This document shows, in pieces, positions 1 through 7,100 of a DNA stretch of 10,099 nt. Every line of letters begins with the position of its first letter. Positions within the stretch are counted from its first letter, which is position 1. Where the stretch lies: contig DAIRET010000103.1 in NCBI GenBank assembly GCA_036795455.1, positions 1-10,099 of the forward strand, in the 5' to 3' direction. The stretch is from DAIRET01 sp036795455. Its GTDB lineage: Bacteria; Bacteroidota; Ignavibacteria; Ignavibacteriales; Ignavibacteriaceae. A program made the translations under genes and the position numbers. Below the pieces are notes generated by a model. That model ran no database searches. It was not told the origin of the DNA and saw nothing but the letters and a program-made list of their open reading frames with translations.

Positions 1-617
1 GCTTCAACGGAATTCCGGTAGGTATAGTTGCCAACCAACCGAGCTATCTTGCGGGTGTACTCGATATTAATTCCTCAAGAAAAGCCGCAAGATTTGTACG
101 TTTTTGTGATGCATTCAATATTCCTATTGTTACATTAGTTGATGTCCCGGGTTTCCTTCCGGGTACAGCACAGGAATACGGCGGAATTATTATTCATGGT
201 GCCAAGCTTTTATTTGCCTATGGAGAAGCTACCGTACCTAAAGTAACGGTTATTCTTAGAAAAGCCTACGGAGGCGCTTATGATGTGATGAGCTCAAAGC
301 ATTTAAGAGGCGATATTAACTATGCATGGCCTACTGCAGAAATTGCTGTTATGGGTCCGCGCGGAGCAATCGAAATACTACATCAAAAAGAATTAAGTCA
401 AATTACGGATCAAGACGAAAGGACGAAGATTCTTATTCAAAGAGAAGAAGAGTACAAGAACAAATTTGCTACTCCTTATGTTGCTGCCAAGTACGGCTAC
501 ATTGATGACGTAATTGAACCAAGAAATACAAGGTTCAGAATTATAAGGGCGTTACAATCACTCGCTACTAAAAAGGATACCAATCCGCCTAAAAAACATT
601 CAAATATTCCATTGTAA
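1..617 (+). CDS. mmdA: Acyl-CoA carboxyltransferase / decarboxylase alpha subunit, 3' part (likely methylmalonyl-CoA decarboxylase)
   Basis: The gene enters from the left edge; the frame starts at base 3 and 204 codons remain. The family is usually about 510-520 residues, so roughly 300 N-terminal residues are missing. What is seen is the C-terminal crotonase-fold carboxyltransferase domain, with the signature VPGFLPGTAQEYGG at about 144-185, the glycine-rich KAYGGAYDVM stretch at about 261-290 that forms the carboxybiotin-side oxyanion hole in this family, and the WPTAEIAVMGP motif. The tail ends in PPKKHSNIPL, typical of propionyl-CoA carboxylase beta and MmdA proteins. The enzyme exchanges a carboxyl group between (methyl)malonyl-CoA and biotin. 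The sequence alone cannot separate carboxylase from decarboxylase. The downstream oadG, biotin carrier and oadB genes make the sodium-pumping decarboxylase role much the likelier. Methylmalonyl-CoA as substrate is inferred from sequence similarity to that subfamily. Confidence 0.93.
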   Translation, partial: FNGIPVGIVANQPSYLAGVLDINSSRKAARFVRFCDAFNIPIVTLVDVPGFLPGTAQEYGGIIIHGAKLLFAYGEATVPKVTVILRKAYGGAYDVMSSKHLRGDINYAWPTAEIAVMGPRGAIEILHQKELSQITDQDERTKILIQREEEYKNKFATPYVAAKYGYIDDVIEPRNTRFRIIRALQSLATKKDTNPPKKHSNIPL

Positions 618-632
618 GAAAGAGGCTTAATA

Positions 633-1043
633 ATGATTGGATTTTTAGGAGTTTTCTTGCAAGCGGTCTCTGATCCTCAGAGAGCAAAGAAGGTACAGGA
701 AGTGATTCATCACCTCGACCCGATAGGAGTTGGTATGGCTGTTATCGGGATGGGGATTGTATTTTTATCCTTACTTCTTCTTTATATAGTTTTTTTTAAT
801 GTTGCAAAGTTGATTAATCTTAAACTGAAAAAAAATCTTCAGAAAGAAGGAAAATCAGCCGATGAAATTGAAAAAGAGATTGATATTTCCGGTGATGTAA
901 ATGCTGCTATCGGTATGGCACTCCATTTATATCTTTCGGAGATTCATGATTTTGAAAATACTGTATTAACAATAAAAAAAGTGTCGCGAACTTATTCGCC
1001 GTGGAGTTCTAAAATCTACGGGCTGCGGCAAATACCAAGATAA
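633..1043 (+). CDS. oadG: OadG-type gamma/delta subunit of Na+-translocating decarboxylase
   Basis: This 136-residue protein has one strong membrane segment at about residues 33-57, containing the GMGIVFLSLLLL core that marks the OadG_gamma family. A charged, lysine-rich cytoplasmic stretch follows. The C-terminus ends YSPWSSKIYGLRQIPR, a tail I recall from Bacteroidota-type OadG proteins. The family anchors the carboxyltransferase and biotin carrier to the membrane beta subunit and helps assemble the pump; in methylmalonyl-CoA decarboxylase the equivalent is called the delta subunit (MmdD). The start is supported by an AAGAAAGAGG-like ribosome site at about 616-625, and the gene begins 15 bp after the alpha subunit stop. 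The short hydrophobic N-terminus (about residues 2-11) before the main helix might be a second membrane-contacting segment. Family assignment is firm; exact subunit naming is by context. Confidence 0.9.
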   Translation: MIGFLGVFLQAVSDPQRAKKVQEVIHHLDPIGVGMAVIGMGIVFLSLLLLYIVFFNVAKLINLKLKKNLQKEGKSADEIEKEIDISGDVNAAIGMALHLYLSEIHDFENTVLTIKKVSRTYSPWSSKIYGLRQIPR

Positions 1044-1059
1044 AATAACGGAAAAGATT

Positions 1060-1503
1060 ATGAAAAAATTTAAATTTGTTATACACGGTAATCCTTACGA
1101 AGTTAATGTTAAAAACGTAGAGGATAATATTGCCGAAATTGAAGTGAATGGTTCTACATACAAAGTTGAAATAGATAAAAAAATTCAACAGCCGAAAACT
1201 CCGAAATTAGTTAGATCGGTTGTTACACCGTCAACAGAATCGGAACCATCAACTGCCAAAACAAGCAAACCGATGGAAGCCAAAGGTGCAGGAAATATTA
1301 AGTCGCCCTTACCCGGCGTTATTCTCAGCGTTCATGTGAAAGAAGGAGATAAAGTTAAAGTCGGCGACAGATTAATAGTGCTCGAAGCTATGAAAATGGA
1401 GAACAATATTAACTCCGATAAAGAAGGGACGATTACTTCGGTTAAAATTAGAACCGGAGATTCTGTTTTAGAAGGTGATGTCCTTATCCAGATAGGAGAA
1501 TAA
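1060..1503 (+). CDS. mmdC: Biotin carboxyl carrier subunit of the decarboxylase
   Basis: This 147-residue protein has an N-terminal beta-rich stretch (about 1-40), a Pro/Thr/Ser/Lys linker (about 44-78) and a C-terminal biotinyl/lipoyl domain (about 79-146). The biotin site is the EAMKMEN motif, with the acceptor lysine at residue 112, 35 residues before the C-terminus as usual. SPLPGVI and the GD-VLEGDVLIQIGE end are typical of the domain. The carried biotin would shuttle the carboxyl group from the alpha subunit active site to the OadB membrane subunit. The gene starts 16 bp after oadG and ends 2 bp before oadB. Its ribosome site is weak (GGAAAAG at about 1050-1056). The flexible linker fits a swinging-arm role. 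A shared role with another biotin carboxylase cannot be excluded. Confidence 0.95.
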   Translation: MKKFKFVIHGNPYEVNVKNVEDNIAEIEVNGSTYKVEIDKKIQQPKTPKLVRSVVTPSTESEPSTAKTSKPMEAKGAGNIKSPLPGVILSVHVKEGDKVKVGDRLIVLEAMKMENNINSDKEGTITSVKIRTGDSVLEGDVLIQIGE

Positions 1504-1505
1504 TA

Positions 1506-2666
1506 ATGGGTGCTATTTTTGAATTTTTTATCCACGGGGTAGAAGAGTTTTTTACTTTTACTGCCTTTGCAAATTTTACTGTAGGGCACGCAGTAATGAT
1601 TTGCGTCGGATTAATTTTTATATACCTTGCTATCGAAAAAGAGTATGAACCGATGCTGCTTGTTCCTATCGGCTTCGGAATTCTTGTCGGAAACATCCCG
1701 TTCCTGGAAGGCGCTAATCTTCAACTTGGTATTTACGAGGAAGGAAGCGTACTGAACTATCTCTATTTCGGAGTTGTGAAAGGAGTATATCCGCCGCTGA
1801 TTTTCCTTGGAATTGGTGCCATGACGGATTTCTCGACTCTTTTGTCGAACCCGCGTTTGATATTAATCGGGGCTGCTGCTCAGCTTGGTATTTTCGGGGC
1901 TTATATTCTTGCGCTTGCTCTCGGTTTTTCAGTTAGTCAAGCAGGTGCAATTGCGATTATCGGCGGCGCCGATGGTCCTACTGCAATCTTTTTATCTTCT
2001 AAATTAGCCCCTGAACTATTAGGCGCAATAGCGGTTTCTGCTTATTCATATATGGCGCTTGTTCCGGTTATTCAACCTCCAATAATGAAATTGTTAACAA
2101 CCAATAAAGAACGCCGTATACGAATGAAACCCCCGCGTGCGGTATCGCGTTTCGAGAAGATTCTTTTCCCGATAATCGGTTTATTGTTAACGTGTTTTAT
2201 AACTCCAAGTGCAATACCGCTTCTTGGTATGCTTTTCTTTGGTAATCTGCTAAAAGAAAGCGGTGTAACCAAAAGATTGGCTGATACTGCCGCAAAGCAG
2301 TTAATAGATATTATTACAATACTGCTCGGTTTAACTGTGGGTGCGTCAACACAAGCAACCACTTTCTTAACACCGCAGTCAATCGGTATATTCATGCTCG
2401 GAGCACTTTCCTTTATTATTGCAACGTGCGGGGGTGTATTGTTTGTTAAGTTTATTAATTTATTCTTAAAAGAAGGAAACAAAATCAATCCGTTGATCGG
2501 TAATGCGGGAGTATCTGCAGTACCCGATAGTGCAAGGGTTTCTCAAATGATGGGATTAAAGTATGACCCGACAAACTATTTGCTGATGCACGCAATGGCA
2601 CCGAATGTTGCCGGTGTAATCGGTAGTGCAGTTGCTGCCGGTATTTTAATGAGTTTCTTACTGTAA
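1506..2666 (+). CDS. oadB: OadB-type membrane beta subunit, carboxybiotin decarboxylase / Na+ pump
   Basis: This 386-residue polytopic membrane protein carries the hallmark motifs of the OadB/MmdB/GcdB family. GGADGPTAIFLSS has the conserved aspartate at residue 156, followed by the AYSYMALVPVIQPPIMK helix (about 180-195). NPLIGNAGVSAVPDSARV covers residues 328-345. The Asn, Gly, Ser and Arg that I recall as functionally important in Klebsiella OadB line up with N328, G332, S337 and R344. The C-terminus HAMAPNVAGVIGSAVAAG is also typical. The subunit decarboxylates carboxybiotin and couples this to Na+ export, consuming a periplasmically derived proton. The start ATG lies 2 bp after the biotin carrier stop and is served by AGGAG at 1494-1498, inside the upstream gene, so translation is probably coupled. 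It is the last gene of the operon, followed by a terminator. No missing key residue was found. Confidence 0.97.
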   Translation: MGAIFEFFIHGVEEFFTFTAFANFTVGHAVMICVGLIFIYLAIEKEYEPMLLVPIGFGILVGNIPFLEGANLQLGIYEEGSVLNYLYFGVVKGVYPPLIFLGIGAMTDFSTLLSNPRLILIGAAAQLGIFGAYILALALGFSVSQAGAIAIIGGADGPTAIFLSSKLAPELLGAIAVSAYSYMALVPVIQPPIMKLLTTNKERRIRMKPPRAVSRFEKILFPIIGLLLTCFITPSAIPLLGMLFFGNLLKESGVTKRLADTAAKQLIDIITILLGLTVGASTQATTFLTPQSIGIFMLGALSFIIATCGGVLFVKFINLFLKEGNKINPLIGNAGVSAVPDSARVSQMMGLKYDPTNYLLMHAMAPNVAGVIGSAVAAGILMSFLL

Positions 2667-2675
2667 ACTATTCAA

Positions 2676-2707
2676 CCGGGGCGGAATACAACCTGCCCCG
2701 GCTTTTT
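2676..2707 (+). terminator. Intrinsic terminator of the decarboxylase operon
   Basis: CCGGGGC at 2676-2682 pairs with GCCCCGG at 2695-2701, extended inward by a G-T wobble and a G-C pair. This gives a stem of about 9 bp and a loop of about 8 nt. It is followed by CTTTTT (2702-2707). The strong GC stem in AT-rich surroundings, 9 bp after the oadB stop, makes this a convincing rho-independent terminator on the + strand. On the minus strand the stem lacks a good downstream T-run, so bidirectional function is less likely. Confidence 0.88.
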
Positions 2708-2960
2708 CTACTTATCATATTTCTTCAAATCTTTTTCAATTATTAATAGGAACTCCGGTACTTAAAGCTGAAGTGATTCGTTTCATAAAGCCAAAAACTT
2801 TTCGGCTCTGTTAGTTGCTTTTTTCTCTTTTTCTTTTAATCTTTTGACCGGTAGTATTACTCTTTATTAAACTTTACATTAGAATTTTCGATACTGATAT
2901 TATGAGATATGACATTGATAATTACTTCACTGAAAAAGTAGTTGGGATTTTGACAAGGAC
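2708..2960 (-). pseudogene. Possible decayed C-terminal coding remnant, minus strand
   Basis: This stretch has no intact gene, but one minus-strand frame from 2863 down to 2708 reads as protein-like. The pieces are VILPVKRLKEKEKK, ATNRAEKFLAL, a TGA stop (2785-2783), NESLQL, a TAA stop, then VPEFLLIIEKDLKKYDK and a final TAG (2710-2708). All are in the same phase. Upstream on the minus strand, another frame is open with FFSEVIINVISHNISIENS through NVKFNKE, and joins at about 2860 by a one-base shift. The pattern (Lys/Glu-rich helix-like text broken by two stops and one frameshift, ending against the terminator) fits an eroded gene end that once converged on the decarboxylase operon. I do not recognise the family. 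In AT-rich DNA such readings can arise by chance, so this is tentative. Confidence 0.33.
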
Positions 2961-2966
2961 TTTGAA

Positions 2967-3992
2967 ATGAGCCAAATTTCTAAATTGCGGAGTGCCGCCG
3001 ATTATTTATTCGAGCAGGGTAAATATGACGAAGCATACTACATCTATGATGAAATCTACCGGCAGATTTGGGGCGCACTCGGTAGCGTTCAAAGAGGTTT
3101 GTCCGATTTTTCACAAGGATATTTAAATAACAGTTTTAAGCCTTCAATCGAATTTAAAAACACATTTACTGTTCACGCAGCAAACGCTACCTTTTATAAA
3201 TGGTTCAATCTTGATTTAGACCAGACTTTAAACGAGTTTATTTTTACAACATCGGGTCATTTGCAGTGTGTCTGCTATTGCCAAACCTTGTTCGACCAAA
3301 TCTCGAAGGAAGTTATATATCACGAATTTTTAATTCTTTATACATTGATTATAAAGAGTGTGGATGAATCATGGATTTCGCATCTACTCAGAATAGCCAT
3401 TCCCACAATAGAAGATAAAAGGATTCAAAGACTAAGACCGATGCTGTCGGCTACTGCAATAGAAGAATATTTAATCGACAACGCATCAAAAATAAAAACT
3501 ACCGACTGGTTTCATCTTAATGTAGCTTTGCTTGACTACTTGACAAATAAAAGAAGAATCACATCTAAGTTATATAAATCAATAAGGGAAATTGTCGGCA
3601 ACTATTCTTCTAATAACCAAAAGGGTAAAAAGAAAAGCAGCGGAAGCAATAGTAAAGATTCAAAAGAGGAAGCATACTCTAAGTATGAAAAGTATGAAAA
3701 ATATGAGCGTTATGAGAAATACGAGAAGTATGAAAAATCATACAACAGTAGAGAAGAGTTTAATTTTTCAAGATCAACAGACTTTGAAAAAGCCAGGTAC
3801 TTCGGAAAAGTTTTAGGATTGGAAGGGCGACTTACAAAGGCAGAAATCAGGAAAAAATACCTCGAAGTTATTTCCAAGTACCACCCGGACAAAGTAGAAG
3901 GCTTGGGGGATGAGTTGAAAGAACTCGCCGAGCGAAAAACGAAAGAAATTAATCTTGCTTATGAATGGATGAAAGTTAAATACAACATTTAG
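2967..3992 (+). CDS. J-domain (DnaJ-like) protein with TPR-like N-terminus and YEK repeat linker
   Basis: This 341-residue protein has no signal peptide or membrane segment, so it is probably cytoplasmic. Residues 6-36 (AADYLFEQGKYDEAYYIYDE core) resemble one TPR repeat. Residues about 40-215 are mostly helical-looking and unrecognised. A Lys/Ser-rich segment follows, then an exact six-unit YEK/YER repeat (240-257). The C-terminus is a J domain (about 273-341), with HPD at 306-308 in the KYHPDKV context and a GLGDELKELAERKTKEINLAYEWM helix pair, which resembles the C-terminal J domain of DjlA-type proteins. The HPD motif is the part that stimulates Hsp70 ATPase, so a DnaK co-chaperone role is expected; its client is unknown. 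ATG is preceded by AAGGA at 2955-2959, with good spacing. Gaps of about 300 bp (upstream) and 113 bp (downstream) suggest it is transcribed on its own. Confidence 0.9.
   Translation: MSQISKLRSAADYLFEQGKYDEAYYIYDEIYRQIWGALGSVQRGLSDFSQGYLNNSFKPSIEFKNTFTVHAANATFYKWFNLDLDQTLNEFIFTTSGHLQCVCYCQTLFDQISKEVIYHEFLILYTLIIKSVDESWISHLLRIAIPTIEDKRIQRLRPMLSATAIEEYLIDNASKIKTTDWFHLNVALLDYLTNKRRITSKLYKSIREIVGNYSSNNQKGKKKSSGSNSKDSKEEAYSKYEKYEKYERYEKYEKYEKSYNSREEFNFSRSTDFEKARYFGKVLGLEGRLTKAEIRKKYLEVISKYHPDKVEGLGDELKELAERKTKEINLAYEWMKVKYNI
3684..3737 (+). repeat. Six-unit 9-bp tandem repeat encoding YEK/YER
   Basis: Six consecutive 9-bp units of the form TAT-GAR-AAR encode YEKYEKYERYEKYEKYEK (residues 240-257 of the J-domain protein); the third unit has CGT (Arg) instead of Lys. 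Units differ at third codon positions (TAT/TAC, GAA/GAG, AAA/AAG), so this is not a freshly expanded perfect microsatellite. It forms the charged, tyrosine-rich linker just before the J domain. Confidence 0.95.
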
Positions 3993-4105
3993 CTAATTTC
4001 TTTAGCGGTAATTTCAATTCCTTGTCGCCGGTTTAAAGTGTCTTTGTTTTTTTGATTTTAGCGGTTCAGGCTTTAACTTGATAACGTAATTTACAAGAAA
4101 TAAAA

Positions 4106-7100
4106 ATGGCATTAAGAACATCTATTTACACGGTTTTATTAAGTATCTTTGTTTCGTTTGTAAGTTTTTCTCAAAACGATTTGACGTTAAGCGAAATAAT
4201 GTTCAACCCTGCTTCGGGGAACAACGAGTTTATAGAACTTTTTAACACAAGCGAGACAAACTCAATTGACCTAAGCGGGTACAAAATCCTCTACTACACT
4301 TCCAATCCAGATTTAATTGTTGATGCCGGTAGCGGAACAATTCTTTCCCCTAAAAGCTTCGCCGTAATTCTTGAAGGGGATTACGATTTTGTAAGCGGAA
4401 TTTATAACAACATCATTCCATCGTCCGCATTGATATTAAAAATAAGCGACAACTCTTTCGGTACTTCCGGGATGGCGAATACTTCGGATAGACCGGTATC
4501 GATTTTATCACCAACAAACGATACGCTTGAAGTTTATACTTACACGGCTAACAACGGTACCGCAATATCCGACGAAAAGAAAATTTTGATAAACGACAAC
4601 TCACCGACAAATTGGGGCAACTCACTTGTAGTAAACGGAACGCCAGGTTACCGTAACAGCATTTCACCGCTTTTGAACAATCTATCCATCACATCATTCA
4701 GCATATCACCGGCAATTATACTTCAAGGCGAAGCAGCCGAAATAAATCTAAAGGCAAAGAATAACGGTGTAGTAAACGCGGTTTCATTCATTGTTGAAAT
4801 TTATAACGATATTAATTTTGACTCCACTGCCAATTCAAATGAGTTGTTATTTACACAGCAATATACAAATCTTTCACCGGGGGATTCGATTACTGCTACA
4901 CATGATTTCGGTCCTTTGAATACCGGGTTGTATCAACTTATAGGGAAAATAATCTTTCCCGGAGATGAAGATTCTCTCGACAATAAAAAAGTATTCACGT
5001 TTACAGTAGGGTTGCCGGGTGCTAATTACAACGATGTAGTAATTAATGAAATTATGTACGCTCCAACTTCACCGCAGCCGGAATGGATAGAGTTATTCAA
5101 CCGAACTGAATCAAATGTAAATATTAAAAAGTGGAAAGTAACGGATAACTCCTCCAGTGCGAATATTACTAATGACGACATTATTATTCAACCGGGTTCT
5201 TTCATCGTTTTAAGTAAAGATGCTTCGGTTGTAAACTATTACTCAATACCGGTACCGGTAATAGTTTTCGCTCTGCCGGTTCTTAACAATACGGATGATG
5301 CGGTTGTACTCAAAGACTCGTTGGGTGTTGTTATTGATTCGCTATACTACTTTTCAAATTGGGGCGGAAGTACCGGCGGTAGATCACTTGAAAGAATTTA
5401 CACTGATTCTTCAAGTGTTGCCTCATCAAACTGGAAGACCTCTACAAGTATGAACAAAGCAACACCGGGAAGGAAAAATTCAGTAACTCCCAAAGAGAAT
5501 GATTTAACCGTTTCGAGTTTTAAACCTGAAATGAACTTCGGAATAATAGGTGAAGCAGTCAACTTGACGGCAATAGTTAAAAACATAGGGGTCGAGAACT
5601 CAGTAAATTTTGTAATCAAATTTTATAACGATGTGAATTCCGATTCGATTCCTCAACCGGGTGAATTGATAAATCAATTTAGCGGTAATGGACTTACTCC
5701 TTTAGATAGTTCAATATTTGAATTAAGCGTAACCGGCTTTTTAGTAGGTCGAAATAACTATATTGCTGTAGTCGAAACATCAATTGACGAAGACTCAACA
5801 AACAATATTGCACTTACAAATTTTCTGGGTGTTTCGGTAAACGAAGTAAGAGGGGATATTGTAATAAACGAAATAATGTATGCTCCGACATCACCGGAAC
5901 CGGAATGGATTGAGATATTCAACGGCAGCGATAAAACAATCAACCTAAAAAATTACAAACTTGCCGATAACAATGATACGAGCGTTGTTGTTACAGAACT
6001 TGTTATGTTAAATCCCGGAGAGTTTTTGGTTATCGCAAAGGATAGTTCAATACGGGCTTACTATTCGATTCAATCCAAACTCGTTGTTAAATCTTTTCCG
6101 GCTTTAAACAACGATGTTGATAAAGTTATTCTTCTCGACTCGTTAAATAGAACAATTGATTCGCTTCAGTATTATTCAAGGTGGGGTGGGGGAAGCGGAC
6201 GCTCTCTCGAAAGAATTGAACCGGAATTAAACTCAATTGATTCATCAAGCTGGGGAACATCGAAAAGTATGTTTAAAGCAACTCCGGGGTATATCAATTC
6301 GTTGACTCAAAAAGATTTTGACATATCAGTTGAGCGTATCATTTTCAATCCCGCAGCACCGGTATTCGGAGAGAATGTTACAGTTTCAACGAAAGTGAAA
6401 AATGTAGGGAAGAATAATGCTCAATTTATAATTGAGTTGTACGAAGACACTAATCTTGATTCAATACCGGATACGAAAATATCGGGGTCGGAAATTGTTA
6501 ATCTTGCAGCGGGCGATTCACTTGTTTATCAATTCAATTACACCATTCAAAATTTGCAATCGGAAAAAGGATATATGGTTGGTGCCGTTTATCTACAAGA
6601 TGATGACACAACAAACAATAATTTTTATGCAACTATTGCACCCGGTTATTCTGTTGGAAGTATTGTAGTAAATGAAATTATGTTTACTCCTTCGGGTGGT
6701 GAACCGGAATGGGTTGAATTGTTTAATTTAACCTCCGATGTTATCAATCTTAAAGAGTGGTCGGTGAGTGATGTTTTATCAACACCGGCAACTGCAAAGA
6801 TAACACAAGATGTATTCTTCGAGCCTCAAACATATCTTGTGCTGAGCAAAGATTCATCAATTGTAAACTATCACCGTATTATTCCAACGCAGGTTGTGAA
6901 AATTAATCTCCCCTCATTTAACAACGATGTTGACGGAGTTGTATTAAAAGATAAACGCGGAGCAGTGATCGATTCCGTACTTTACAATAGCAACTGGGGA
7001 GGAAACGGAGGGTATTCTCTCGAAAGAAAAGAGAAAACAATCTCGTCGAATCTTTCGACTAATTGGAGCTCATCAATTGATGTTGAACAATCTACTCCAG

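Noticed and set aside
2072..2488. Minus-strand open frame of 138 codons inside oadB
   Set aside because: It is antisense to a membrane protein with clear family motifs. Long antisense frames are common opposite such genes, and no domain was recognisable.
2844..2870. TTGACC ... TATTAA as a sigma-70-like promoter for the J-domain gene
   Set aside because: The spacer is only 15 bp, and Bacteroidota-type hosts use a different consensus (TTTG / TAnnTTTG). The match is too weak to annotate.
3592..3816. Second + strand frame of 74 codons inside the J-domain gene
   Set aside because: It is a shifted reading of the Lys-rich linker and YEK repeat; the repeat keeps several frames open.
4001..4064. Direct repeat TTTAGCGG (4001-4008 and 4057-4064) and the T-run at 4043-4053 as a terminator or operator before the giant gene
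   Set aside because: An 8-bp repeat is within chance in AT-rich DNA, and no stem precedes the T-run. The 113-bp gap shows nothing else I can support.
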